A stretch of 64,000 bases of DNA from Aphrophora alni (GCA_963513935.1 OY740774.1:91028424-91092423); one strand, 5' to 3'; shown: positions 1-11,835, numbered from the stretch's first letter. Numbers and translations: made by a program. Notes: a model not told the origin generated them from the sequence alone.

Positions 1-2229
1 ATTTTGTCCTAAGAAATGTAAAACATTTTTGTTTTAAAACAATTATCTCATTTATTATTATTTTATTTTTTCTACATTTTCGAAAAAGTAAAACATATAA
101 TTTATTGATTTATTTTCGTAGTTATTTCAAAAAAAAAATAGTAAGTATTCAGTAAATAAGTATATAAGATAAAGTCTTACTTGAATAAATAAGTTTAAAT
201 ATTTCAATTGTTTTGTCGCTAAGAACTATAAGAATTGTCACCGTTGCTGTTTGAGTTCGGATTTGATGGTTTCCTGTTCCTATTAATTACAGGAATAAAA
301 GTGACAGCAAAATACAAACCTTTTACGTTGGATTATTTCATATTATTTAGTCATCTAATCCAGGTGGAAAACACAGAATTAAATGTAGCGAATGAGTATT
401 ATTATTATTTTGAACAAACCACACATCCAAGTGGAGTAACACATACCCTGATTTTGAAATTTGGATTTTACAGTAGTACTAGTATTTGGGGTAATGATAG
501 TCAATAACGGTACAAGCTTTCAGATGGACTGACAGAAAAATATATTAGGGTTACGAACGAATATTGTATGTTTATTTTTCCAGTGACAAAACGTTCAACA
601 TTAACGAAAATATTAGTGAAAAGTATATAAATATTATTTACCTATCAGAAAAAAAAATGTGCACAGAGTGATGAGTTATTTGAAATGCTAATTAGGTCAG
701 AGACAGCTGAGAAAAGTAGGTATTACACAATTCATTTTGATGATGATTTGTTAATGGAATTAAGTGATGTTATGGTACAGTTACAAAGTAACGTTATAAA
801 AAAGTTATAAGACAACGAGTATACATTTCTTCATGTTATTTCACACTTTGAACTTCTGTTAAAATCTGATTTCATGATTACATATTACGCAATAGATTTA
901 GTTATACTGACAGCTTAGCTTTACTTTATTAACCTCTGAGTCCTTATTTTACGACAGTAGTTTTATTTTCTAACAAAGATCAAAGCATTTTGGGCCTTAG
1001 TGTTTTATTTTTAAGGTTATGTCACATGAAAACTAGAGTTGATCAATACTCTCGAAACGTCGAGTATTATTTTTATGGATGGATAATAACAAATGTCCGA
1101 ATATAGGAGACCAATAATACGGACCATCCGGCATTATACAAACCTTAACAACATAGTAAATACGACTATTTCCACTTTAGTTTTGCACATACGGATGCAG
1201 TATATTGGCTATAAATAGCAATACAATTCAAATAGTAAAATTTTCTAGGGATGAAAATCCCTACCTCACGACATTATTAATATTGTCAGGGTGTGAATTA
1301 ACAATTAAGTTGGTTAAATAGGAAAGGTGAAGGAGAGGAATCTAAATTCAAGACTACATGAAAAATGTTGTAAATCTAGCTAGTTTCCTATGGGATTGCA
1401 AAATCTGTTTTCACGTAAGTGAGAAACTGAGGGCAAACACATGTATGTGTTTTATTAAACCACAGATATAAAATATAAATATATAGAATTTGTCAGGTTA
1501 ACAAAATTTGTATCATTGTTTATATCAACATATTTCATATAAGATACTCACAGTAATGTTGTTATATCTAACCAAGCAATAAAGTTACTGAAATTGTATT
1601 TAAACTGAAATAAACGTAGCGTGAATATTGCCGAGCTCTAGTTGGAAACTTTCTGCTTTGTGTTTTCCTCAAACTTTTATAAACAAAGTTATCATACATC
1701 CCTAGTGGTGAACGTTTTAAAGTCAAATTAAGGTGCATCAGTAAATAAAATTTTATTCTATGCACTAAAATCAAACGGTTTAAATTAATTTATTATTAAC
1801 ATTATTTATGGTAATTTTATACATAAAAATACTTCTTTTTTTTTAAACTGAAGAACAAACAGCGATAACACTTTATTGATATTTTCTTTGTAGTTTACCT
1901 ATTACAAATAACCTATTTTACTTACAAAACCTATGTGTGTGAAAGTACCGAGTTCAATCTCTATGGACTCAATAAGTTACGATGTTACAAAACATGTAAC
2001 CTAAATACGAGAACCTATAATTTATTACTAAATATACGATTAGAGCGAACTGAACTAGATGTACTATTAAAACGTTCTCACTGACAAGTTGTCGATCTTT
2101 ACTGGGTGTTCCTACACTGATTATTACTGAAACATTTGTGCATACATACTTTCTTTTTATTTTGCCTATATGCCGTTATAAAGAAATTGGTAATGTAGGG
2201 TATTGCGTTTACAAACTAATGACTAAAAT
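1..2229. other. AT-rich region, no confident gene
   Basis: No gene can be assigned. A 50-codon coding-like stretch at about 653-810 (plus) and an open stretch at 235-507 with nearby acceptor-like TTACAG and TTCCAG sites could be decayed exons, but no family is recognisable. The rest is AT-rich with scattered homopolymers. Confidence 0.4.
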
Positions 2230-2496
2230 ATAGAATTTCTGAGCACCACTCTACTTTAGAGAGACACAGGTTTAGATAAATTTTAATTTGTACCAAATCT
2301 TTAAAAATATAGATTTTGAGCAACACTCTACTTAATGGCAGAGACACATATTTATATAAATTTGGATTTATACCAAATCTTTAAAAATATACATTTGTGA
2401 GCAACAGTCTACTTAATGGCAGAGACACGTACTTAGATAAATTTTGATTTTTACCAAATCTTTAAAAATATAGATTTTTATCACCACTCTACTTAA
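2230..2496. repeat. 81-bp satellite, left part
   Basis: About three monomers of the satellite that resumes at 6384. Each carries the phrases ACCAAATCTTTAAAAATATA, GCACCACTCTAC and TTAATGGCAGAGACAC. The monomers here are more diverged than those on the right, as expected at an array edge. The last monomer is interrupted exactly at its TTAA by the piggyBac element. Confidence 0.9.
2493..2496. repeat. TTAA target-site duplication, left
   Basis: TTAA abutting the left terminal inverted repeat. The partner is at 6384-6387. The same TTAA occurs in every intact neighbouring satellite monomer within CTACTTAATGGCAG. Confidence 0.9.
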
Positions 2497-2515
2497 CCCT
2501 CCGGTAGGCGCGCGG
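2497..2515 (+). repeat. piggyBac left terminal inverted repeat
   Basis: CCCTCCGGTAGGCGCGCGG, matching the complement of the right end (6365-6383) at 18 of 19 positions. Confidence 0.92.
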
Positions 2516-2540
2516 TTGCCCAAAACGTGGTTAGGCGCGC

Positions 2541-2558
2541 GGGGTACAGCTGTACCCC
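2541..2558. promoter_or_regulatory. Subterminal palindrome, left
   Basis: Perfect palindrome GGGGTACAGCTGTACCCC, directly preceded by GGCGCGC as in the terminal repeat. Near-copies lie at 6178-6195 and 6349-6366. A transposase-binding role is inferred from placement; binding itself cannot be seen in sequence. Confidence 0.6.
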
Positions 2559-2803
2559 AAGATATATATATATTGATTTATCATCCTGTTTGTTAATATT
2601 TTATTTAAATAACATCAATAAGTCGTGCATAGACTACTTCTGAACTATTATATGTGATTATGGCTTAAATAAAAAAACTATCTATGACCATAATGTACAT
2701 AGTTTGTAAATGTGATCTTTCGTGAATTTTTGTCTAAAGTTTTGTTCAATGTTTAGGCTTTTGAAACTTTTTTTTTTTTCAAGATAACAAATAATTACAA
2801 ACA

Positions 2804-4297
2804 ATGATTTTCATTGACAATTTTATTCCTAGGCCAAATTCATAAGATTTACATTAATTGTTTTATTGGATATACGTAATAAACTGATATACACAACACA
2901 TTGTCACATTTCAGCTGTACGAATTATTGGAAATAATATGCAAATTTACTTGTAAACACCTCAGATAGTATTAGCATGTCATTATTTCAACAAGTTAAAC
3001 TCAAAACACATACAAAGTTAAAAAACAATAATATAAATATATGTATATTGTACATTAATACACTTATAAACATTTAAGATTGACAAATTTTAGTACTACA
3101 AATACAACTGGAAAATAATATTGTATGAATTAATTTGTATACAGTTCAGTGGTATTATCATGTCATAATAAATAAATACAATTTTCATTGACAATTTTAT
3201 TCCTAGGCCAAATTCATAAGATTTACATTAATTGTTTTATTGGATATATGTAATAAACTGATATACACAACACAATGTCACATTTCAGCTGTACGAATTA
3301 TTGGAAGTAATATGCAAATTTACTTGTAAACACCTCAGATAGTATTAGCATGTCATTATTTCAACAAGTTAAACTCAAAACACATACAAAGTTAAAAAAC
3401 AATAATGTAAATATATGTATATTGTACATTAATACACTTATAAACATTTAAGATTGACAAATTTTAGTACTACAAATACAACTGGAAAATAATATTGTAT
3501 GAATTAATTTGTATACAGTTCAGTGGTATTATCATGTCATAATAAATAAATACAATTTTCATTGACAATTTTATTCCTAGGCCAAATTCATAAGATTTAC
3601 ATTAATTGTTTTATTGGATATACGTAATAAACTGATATACACAACACAATGTCACATTTCAGCTGTACGAATTATTGGAAGTAATATGCAAATTTACTTG
3701 TAAACACCTCAGATAGTATTAGCATGTCATTATTTCAACAAGTTAAACTCAAAACACATACAAAGTTAAAAAACAATAATGTAAATATATGTATATTGTA
3801 CATTAATACACTTATAAACATTTAAGATTGACAAATTTTAGTACTACAAATACAACTGGAAAATAATATTGTATGAATTAATTTGTATACAGTTCAGTGG
3901 TATTATCATGTCATAATAAATAAATACAATTTTCATTGACAATTTTATTCCTAGGCCAAATTCATAAGATTTACATTAATTATTTTATTGGATATACGTA
4001 ATAAACTGATATACACAACACAATGTCACATTTCAGCTGTACGAATTATTGGAAGTAATATGCAAATTTACTTGTAAACACCTCAGATAGTATTAGCATG
4101 TCATTATTTCAACAAGTTAAACTCAAAACACATACAAAGTTAAAAAACAATAATGTAAATATATGTATATTGTACATTAATACACTTATAAACATTTAAG
4201 ATTGACAAATTTTAGTACTACAAATACAACTGGAAATTAATATTGTATGAATTAATTTGTATACAGTTCAGTGGTATTATCATGTCATAATAAATAA
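2804..4297. repeat. Four 374-bp tandem repeats inside the piggyBac element
   Basis: The phrase TTATTCCTAGGCC recurs at 374-bp steps (about 2828, 3202, 3576, 3950). The copies differ at only a few positions by eye. The block fills the space between the transposase stop codon and the left terminus and has no long reading frame. Such near-identity implies recent amplification, probably within the element. Confidence 0.95.
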
Positions 4298-4385
4298 AAA
4301 ATATGTAAACACAAATGATTTAATATATGTATCATAATATAGTAACTCCAAAAAATTACATGAGCGATGCATTTGTAAAACTCCT

Positions 4386-6155
4386 TTAGAAACAAGCCCT
4401 ACACACAGTGAACGAATGTTCAACACATACCTTGAGAGCACATTTGTCACAATTCTTTCTCGATTTTCGATCCTTTTTTCTTGGACACAAATAACAGCGA
4501 CCAACGGCGTTGTTCTGGATGTGTTGAGGTCCATCTGGTATGATCCCGAGAAGCTCCTTCCCTCTGTTCTTTAGTTGGACTGGTAGACTATTGATTTGAC
4601 ACCTTCTTTCGATCTGTGGCTTGATGAGTTCCCAGGCAACCTTTTGTATGAACTCTGTTCTCGGTAATGGTTTTGCTGTGGGGTTGTTGAACTTGTAAAC
4701 ACAAAGTGCGTTGATTGAAGAAATGTTCATGAGATCAAAAAAAATCACCATAGGCCATCGCCTTGTGTTTCTTGCAACGTTGTACTTTGCACACATTTGA
4801 TCGAGAACATCTACGCCAATTTTGGTTTTATTGTAAAATGTTACAATTTCAGGTTTTTGGCTTGGTCCGGTCTCATCGTCAATTTTATCGTCGTGATGCA
4901 TCGTTGACAAAAGAATTACTGCCTTGTTAGGCTTTGGACAGTAAGAAACAAGCGTCTTTTTCTTGTGAAATGCAAACAGAGAAGAACTAGGTTGTCTTTC
5001 TTTGCAAGGCCTCAATTCATGGGGGACACCAACACGTGTAGATTTAATTGTGCCAACAATCGTCAATTTCTTTTCTTGTAACAGTTTTTCAGATAATGAT
5101 ACAGATGTGAACCAGTTGTCAATAGTTACATTTCGATTTGTATTTGAAATAGGTTCTACCATTCTGACTGTCACGTCCTCTGAAGAATTTGATGTCTTGT
5201 ATGGACCATTTGGTTGAGTTCCAGCGTAAATTTCCAGGTTTACTGTATACATTGTTTTCGCACACACAAGGGCAAACACCTTTATACCATACCTTGCAGG
5301 TTTTTTCGGCATATACATGCGAAACGGACATTTCCCTCGAAATGCAACCAATTGTTCATCAACCGTACAGAATTCACTTGGAGTAAAAAAGTTCTGATAA
5401 TTTTGTACGCTCAGTTCAAACAGCTCTCTGATTGGTGCTAATCTGTCAATTTCCCTCCTTTGCTGACGATCTCTGTAGTCATCAAACCGCAGACAGCGCA
5501 TGAGAAAATGAAATCTCTTTTCACTTATAGCAAGATAACATGATTCAACTCCTGACCCTTTGCTATTATCCCATATGTGCTTAGTTTTCTTTCTGCTACT
5601 TCCTAATGTACCGGAAAGAAACAGAATTCCAAGAAAGGCACGGATTTCTACCTCGTCAGTGTTTCTTGCATCTCTGTCTCTATGAAATTTTTCCCTGACC
5701 ACGTTAATATAAATGTTAGTTGAGGTAACTATCAGTCGGATCAACGTGTCATCCATAAATAAGTTGAAACATTCAATCTCAGAAACCTTTCCTCTAGCCT
5801 CTCCTTTAGGTCCTGGAAGCCTTACAATTATGTTTTCTGCCCTGGTTCGGACATTTCTTGCTAGTGGAGAATTTTTCCTCCATTTCATAATATTTTTATC
5901 CTTATCTCTTACCAAGTATACATATGCAAGCGGAACGTCATCACCATCGTCTTCATCCAGGTACGAAATCTCTGCATCAGGCTCATTAGGCTCTTGAACT
6001 GCTTCTTCTGTATCAGAATCATGGATCTCTTCTTCCACAATATCTTCTTCACCATCGTCACTGTCATTTTCCACAAAGTCATCCTCATCTGATGACTCTC
6101 CTTGAAACAGTTCATGGATAATCGAGTCATCACACAATCTTATACGCTTCGCCAT
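4386..6155 (-). CDS. PiggyBac transposase (DDE_Tnp_1_7 family)
   Basis: A 589-residue transposase that would cut and paste the surrounding element at TTAA sites in the nucleus. Residues 20-75 are strongly acidic, as in the N-terminal tail of this family. The three catalytic aspartates are at about D266 (in TVDEQLVAFRG), D346 (in VTIDNWF) and D449 (in KIGVDVLDQM). Residues 554-588 hold a cysteine-rich C-terminal zinc-binding region (CYLC, CDKC, then CVEH and CRAC). The length matches the 550-600 residues usual for the family, and there is no frameshift or internal stop. The chosen start is the first ATG of the open frame, 228 bp inside the right terminal repeat; the GGGGTAC palindrome at 6178-6195 sits just upstream. 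Confidence 0.96.
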   Translation of the reverse strand: MAKRIRLCDDSIIHELFQGESSDEDDFVENDSDDGEEDIVEEEIHDSDTEEAVQEPNEPDAEISYLDEDDGDDVPLAYVYLVRDKDKNIMKWRKNSPLARNVRTRAENIIVRLPGPKGEARGKVSEIECFNLFMDDTLIRLIVTSTNIYINVVREKFHRDRDARNTDEVEIRAFLGILFLSGTLGSSRKKTKHIWDNSKGSGVESCYLAISEKRFHFLMRCLRFDDYRDRQQRREIDRLAPIRELFELSVQNYQNFFTPSEFCTVDEQLVAFRGKCPFRMYMPKKPARYGIKVFALVCAKTMYTVNLEIYAGTQPNGPYKTSNSSEDVTVRMVEPISNTNRNVTIDNWFTSVSLSEKLLQEKKLTIVGTIKSTRVGVPHELRPCKERQPSSSLFAFHKKKTLVSYCPKPNKAVILLSTMHHDDKIDDETGPSQKPEIVTFYNKTKIGVDVLDQMCAKYNVARNTRRWPMVIFFDLMNISSINALCVYKFNNPTAKPLPRTEFIQKVAWELIKPQIERRCQINSLPVQLKNRGKELLGIIPDGPQHIQNNAVGRCYLCPRKKDRKSRKNCDKCALKVCVEHSFTVCRACF

Positions 6156-6177
6156 AACAGAACACGAATAGGCGCGC

Positions 6178-6195
6178 GGGGTACACTTGTACCCC
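6178..6195. promoter_or_regulatory. Palindrome upstream of transposase start
   Basis: GGGGTACACTTGTACCCC, again preceded by GGCGCGC. It lies 23 bp upstream of the transposase ATG, where bound transposase could plausibly affect transcription (inference). Confidence 0.5.
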
Positions 6196-6348
6196 AGAGC
6201 GATTCAAACAAGAATAACACAGCGATCGATACTCGGTGACGTTTCGAGTCGCACTGACCTTGTAGCTCAAGAAGCGGTTTGAAGGTACTCTAGCGCTCAC
6301 CTTACCCTAGCGGCAGGGTAAAAAGTCACAAAGGAAACAAAACTGTCT

Positions 6349-6366
6349 GGGGTACAACCGTACCCC
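6349..6366. promoter_or_regulatory. Palindrome overlapping the right terminal repeat
   Basis: GGGGTACAACCGTACCCC, third copy of the palindromic motif, overlapping the first bases of the right terminal inverted repeat. Confidence 0.5.
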
Positions 6367-6383
6367 GCGCGCCTACTGGAGGG
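6365..6383 (-). repeat. piggyBac right terminal inverted repeat
   Basis: The complement reads CCCTCCAGTAGGCGCGCGG, one mismatch to the left end. It is followed by TTAA at 6384-6387. Confidence 0.92.
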
Positions 6384-8693
6384 TTAATGGCAGAGACACA
6401 AATTTATATAAATTTGGATTCATACCATATCTTTAAAAATATAGATTTTTTAGCACCACTCTACTTAATGGCAGAGTCACAAATTTATATCAATTTGGAT
6501 TCATACCAAATTTTTAAAAATATAGATTTTTAGCACCACACTACTTAATGGCAGAGACACATATTTAGATAAATTTGGATGTATACCAAATGTTTAAAAA
6601 TATAGATTTTTAGCACCACTCTACTTAATGGCAGAGACACAAATTTATATAAATTTGGATTCATACCAAATCTTTAAAAATATAGATTTTTTAGCACCAC
6701 TCTACTTAATGGCAGAGACACAAATTTATAAAAATTTGGATTCATACCAAATTTTTAAAAATATAGATTTTTAGCACCACACTACTTAATGGCAGAGACA
6801 CATATTTAGATAAATTTGGATGTATACCAAATCTTTAGAAATATAGAGTTTTTAGCACCACTCTACTTAATGGCAGAGACACATATTTAGATAAATTTGG
6901 ATTTATACCAAATCTTTAGAAATATAGAGTTTTTAGCACCACTCTACTTAATGGCAGAGACACATATTTAGATAAATTTGGATGTATACCAAATCTTTAG
7001 AAATATAGAGTTTTTAGCACCACTCTACTTAATGGCAGAGACACATATTTAGATAAATTTGGATTTATACCAAATCTTTAAAAATATAGATTATTTAGCA
7101 CCACTCTACTTAATGGCAGAGACACATATTTAGATAAATTTGGATGTATACCAAATCTTTAAAATATAGATTTTTTAGCACCTCTCTACTTAATGGCAGA
7201 GACACATATTTAGATAAATTTGGATTTATACCAAATCTTGAAAAATATAGATTTTTTAGCACCACTCTACTTAATGGCAGAGACACATATTTAGATAAAT
7301 TTGGATGTATACCAAATCTTTAAAAATATTGATTTTTTAGCACCTCTCTACTTAATGGCAGAGACACATATTTAGATAAATTTGGATGTATACCAAATCT
7401 TTAAAATATAGATTTTTTAGCACCTCTCTACTTAATGGCAGAGACACATATTTAGATAAATTTGGATTTATACCAAATCTTGAAAAATATAGATTTTTTA
7501 GCACCACTCTACTTAATGGCAGAGACACATATTTAGATAAATTTGGATGTATACCAAATCTTTAAAAATATAGATTTTTTAGCACCACTCTACTTAATGG
7601 CAGAGACACATATTTAGATAAATTTGGATGTATACCAAATCTTTAAAATATAGATTTTTTAGCACCTCTCTACTTAATGGCAGAGACACATATTTAGATA
7701 AATTTGGATTTATACCAAATCTTGAAAAATATAGATTTTTTAGCACCACTCTACTTAATGGCAGAGACACATATTTAGATAAATTTGGATGTATACCAAA
7801 TCTTTAAAATATAGATTTTTTAGCACCTCTCTACTTAATGGCAGAGACACATATTTAGATAAATTTGGATTTATACCAAATCTTGAAAAATATAGATTTT
7901 TTAGCACCACTCTACTTAATGGCAGAGACACATATTTAGATAAATTTGGATGTATACCAAATCTTTAGAAATATAGAGTTTTTAGCACCACTCTACTTAA
8001 TGGCAGAGACACATATTTAGATAAATTTGGATTTATACCAAATCTTGAAAAATATAGATTTTTTAGCACCACTCTACTTAATGGCAGAGACACATATTTA
8101 GATAAATTTGGATGTATACCAAATCTTTAAAAATATTGATTTTTTAGCACCACTCTACTTAATGGCAGAGACACAAATTTATATAAATTTGGATTCATAC
8201 CAAATTTTTAAAAATATAGATTTTTAGCACCACTCTACTTAATGGCAGAGGCACATATTTAGATAAATTTGAATGTATACCAAATGTTTAAAAATATAGA
8301 TTTTTAGCACCACACTACTTAATGGCAGAGACACATATTTAGATAAATTTGGATGTATACCAAATGTTTAAAAATATAGATATTTTAGCACCACACTACT
8401 TAATGGCAGAGACACATATTTAGATAAATTTGGATGTATACCAAATCTTTAAAAATATAGATTTTTTAGCACCACTCTACTTAATGGCAGAGACACAAAT
8501 TTATAGAAATTGGGATTCATACCAAATCTTTAAAAATATAGATTTTTTACCACCACTCTACTTAATGGCAGAGACCCAAATTTATATAAATTGGGATTCA
8601 TACCAAATTTTTAAAAATATAGATTTTTAGCACCACACTACCTAATGGCAGAGACACATATTTAGATAAATTTAGATGTATACCAAATCTTTA
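6384..8693. repeat. 81-bp satellite array, about 28 monomers
   Basis: Tandem monomers of 80-81 bp, each starting TTAATGGCAGAGACACA. In the centre (about 7100-7900) two variants alternate: one has GGATGTATACC, CTTTAAAATATA and CACCTCTCT; the other has GGATTTATACC, CTTGAAAAAT and CACCACTCT. This gives a 161-bp dimer unit. Because 81 is divisible by three, spurious reading frames run through the array; none is a gene. Confidence 0.97.
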
Positions 8694-9150
8694 ACTACGA
8701 AATTAATAAATCACGTTATGTAAGATACTTTCTTAACATTCTCTGTTTGATCTATCTTTATTAGATGATGTCTGGCCAAGGTTGTTCACGATTACCGCCA
8801 TTTGAGTTTTTCCGGGAAACAGCCTAAAAAACTTCAGACACATTATCATCACAATCTATGAAGTTACATAACGTAACTTATCGTTACATAAATAAGAAAG
8901 ATTTAATTGAAACTGGTAGCGTGATGTTGTTGTTTTAACAAATTAACTTTGCAGGCAAATATGGCTGAGCGAATTTGTAAAGAAAATTTCCTTCCGGCCG
9001 TGTTTCATTAGACCGGAAGCGTGTGAGTCTTTGATTTCCACGGAAGTTGAATTAAATTCCGATCTTGGTTAACGATCCTATTTGAATGGGAGAGGAGACT
9101 CTCTAATTTCATGTTTTATTTTAAGCACATTACACACGTGAAAAAAATAT
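8694..9150. other. Spacer, no gene seen
   Basis: Single-copy-looking DNA between the satellite and the truncated LINE. Nothing recognisable on either strand. Confidence 0.5.
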
Positions 9151-9163
9151 ACAGGGAACAAGT
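9151..9163. repeat. LINE target-site duplication, 3' side
   Basis: ACAGGGAACAAGT, identical to 10257-10269. The pair brackets the minus-strand LINE fragment. Confidence 0.85.
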
Positions 9164-10256
9164 TTATTATTATTATTTTTTTATTAATTCAATATTACTA
9201 CTGAGTATGTACCCATCTAGCAATTTACACTTCATAATTTTACACTTGTAAGGGATATGACCCAATGGTTATTCCCTATTACTATAGTCCATCAGATCTG
9301 AAGGCTTGGTCCTCTTCAGTCTTCTCTCCACCCGAGTGACATCCAACAGTCCCTGTATCTCATGGTGTTCATGTTGAATGATGCGTTGTTTATGCTTTCT
9401 TGCCTGTTTTTTTATTTCATCACTGACTAGGTCTATCTGCAGGTCCCTATGTAGATTATCGTTCCTGATGTACCAGGGTGCATCCACTATACATCTAAGC
9501 ACTTTATTTTGAAACACTTGAATGATATTTACATTTGTCTTGCTAGTGCAGCCCCATAGCTGAATTCCATAGATCCACACTGGTCTTAAGACCTGCTTAT
9601 AAATCAATAGCTATTGACTATTGTATATTGACTAATGTCTATTGACAGTTGTGACTGTCTTCCAAGGAGGCAATACATTTTCCTGAACTTCAAGTTTAGT
9701 TTTTTTTTTTTTTTGTTATGCTCTTTCCATTTGAGTTTTACATCCAGTGTCATTCCCAGGTACTTAGCCGAAATAGCATAGGGAACTGGAACAGAATTTA
9801 TTAAAATTGGGACCCGATGATTGGACTTGCTGTTTGTGAAGTTAACATTGACTGACTTTGCTTCGTTAAGACCTATTCGCCATTTTTTGGTCCATTTACA
9901 CACCTCATCGGTGGCCCTCTGGAGCTTTGTTACTGCTTCCTCAGGTATTTTATCGGTTGCTAGAATCTCAGTATCATCTGCAAATGTACCAATTATTGAT
10001 TCTTCTGGTGTAGGAAGATCCCTTGTGTACAAAAGGTATAGGACTGGGCCCGACACACTGCCCTGTGGAACCCCTGCCGAAATTCTCTTCAGTCCAGAGT
10101 ATTCACCCTCGTACTGCACTCGAAAGTGTCTATCAGTTAAGTACGACTTCAGTATTGTGTATTATTGCCTTGGTAAATCTTTTTGTAGTTTCCACATCAG
10201 TCCCTCATGCCAAACTCTGTCAAAGGCATTTGCCACATCCAAGAAGACACTTGCAC
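9164..10256 (-). mobile_element. 5'-truncated non-LTR retrotransposon (Jockey/I-like)
   Basis: A 1.09-kb minus-strand LINE 3' end bounded by a perfect 13-bp direct repeat. Read on the minus strand it ends in a TAA-rich simple repeat, as seen in I-like LINEs. The 5' end falls inside the reverse transcriptase, typical of incomplete target-primed reverse transcription. The coding content is described separately. Confidence 0.9.
9269..10256 (-). pseudogene. LINE reverse transcriptase fragment, disrupted
   Basis: Read on the minus strand from 10256, the fragment passes a catalytic-site block around VANAFDRVWH, then GVPQGSVSGPVLY, then the catalytic box FADDTEILA, a KYLGMTLD block and the C-terminal region with QLWGCTSK. 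No RNase H domain follows. Damage visible: an in-frame TAA near 10165 (after DLPRQ), and a frameshift near 9605-9640 in a stretch with repeated TATTGACT words that splits the domain into two frames. It would have encoded the polymerase of a Jockey/I-type LINE; this copy is dead. Confidence 0.9.
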
Positions 10257-10269
10257 ACAGGGAACAAGT

Positions 10270-11835
10270 AGTAATAAATATACAAGTTAACAATAGTAGT
10301 ATACACATTGATAAAACCAAACGTTAATCATAGAAATAGTCAAATAAGAATTAAATAATAGTTAAAATAACATCAAAAGTTTCGTTATTGGTTGTAATAT
10401 TGTAGCTATTTAGGTTTATATAATAGTTTTCATGAATGCTTTGAAAATTAAAATAAATTACGATACTGTCATAAAATGTAATATTTAATCTTTACCCACA
10501 AAATCAAAAATAAAACAAAACAACAGTATAGTCGTTATAACACTGATGTGTAAACCTTTCAATTAACTGGTCTTTAATGTGATATCCGTTAAACTACCCC
10601 ACACCATAATTTCCAACAATGAAGGTAATATTACCTATTTCAATTTGTGAAGTCAATGATTTGTTGGCGGTAATGTAAAACAGTAATGTTAAGCTGTTTT
10701 GCAAAGTCCCTGTGAAGGGCTACGGGACTATTAATGAACTTATATTGCTTTGATTTTATTAAAACGAAAAATAAAATAAATTTACGATACAATTTAATTG
10801 TTATATCTATTATACCACCTTCAACAATTTTGCATTTTCACTTTGCCGAATTATTGTTTTAAACAAGTAATAATAATAACTCACAATATATTAAATACGA
10901 TTTTATTACCAATATTTTTGCTTCATTTATTCATAAAATCAGTTATATAAATAATTACGTTTAATAATTATTTTGAAAGATAGAATATACAAATATGTCA
11001 TTTATAGTTTAACTACAACTAAGTATATTGATATTGATATTCTTTTTTCTATATCCTACTGTACGATATATTAATATTAATAAACAGTTACAGCCTTGTC
11101 GTTGAAAAATCAACAATAATAAACGATTTAAAAAACTGTTTTTATACATGGTTAACATTACTTTACCTTTTATTTATCAAAACTTTTCCAATGTAATTTT
11201 TATTACTAAATTGTGATTTTTTTTTTCATTTATCACAACCAAACCTAACCTATTTCTATTGTTTACTTCCCAAATATTTATTATGTGCATGATCATATTG
11301 GTGGCACATTTTTAATATAGTGTTTATTTATACTGTATATCAGGTATTTATTTTAAAACTTTCAGAGTAACGTATACTTTTTTATCTGTCTGTCTGTCTA
11401 TATAACCGTTACATGACAATAATGTCTCCAGAACGATTGGCTGAATTACTGCATTTTTATATTATTTTGTTATTATTTTTGAATTTATTTAATCCACTCT
11501 GTACCAATTAGTCGATGAATTGAAATAAACGTGTGAACTGAACGTCATTATAATGTTAGCTCAAGTACTGCCGCACATCAACTATTCCAAATATCGAACT
11601 ATTTCAATATTTGATAAGGAAAAATACATTGCAGCTAGATTTGGTGTATATGAATATGTTTAAGTTTAGGTTACAATATATTTTTCATACAATAAACGAC
11701 TAGGAATATCTTCCAAATTGCAACAAACAGCACAAATCGCACTAAATGCAATATCTGAATTTAAGAAACTTTATTCTCATAAACAATTAACTTAGAATTT
11801 TAAAAAAATATCAGATTAAAATTTATACATCTAAG
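10270..11835. other. AT-rich intergenic DNA
   Basis: No supported gene on either strand. There are long A/T runs and a TCTGTCTGTCTG short repeat near 11387. Confidence 0.4.

Larger units (their letters stand above)
2497..6383 (-). mobile_element. piggyBac-superfamily DNA transposon, apparently intact
   Basis: The element is about 3.9 kb, bounded by 19-bp terminal inverted repeats with one mismatch (CCCTCCGGTAGGCGCGCGG at 2497 and the complement of CCCTCCAGTAGGCGCGCGG ending at 6383). A TTAA lies on both sides (2493-2496 and 6384-6387), the hallmark of piggyBac insertion. It encodes one full-length transposase on the minus strand. Between the transposase stop and the left end lie four 374-bp tandem repeats. 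Palindromes based on GGGGTAC...GTACCCC sit near both ends. Joining the flanks across the element restores a continuous satellite monomer. Intact coding, matched ends and an exact duplication point to a recent insertion that may still be mobile. Confidence 0.95.

Noticed and set aside
4907..5997. Several plus-strand open frames across the piggyBac gene
   Set aside because: Antisense shadows of the 589-residue transposase, which has clear catalytic motifs.
8430..8630. 66-codon open frame inside the 81-bp satellite
   Set aside because: It merely reads a satellite whose period is divisible by three; the protein repeats the same 27 residues.
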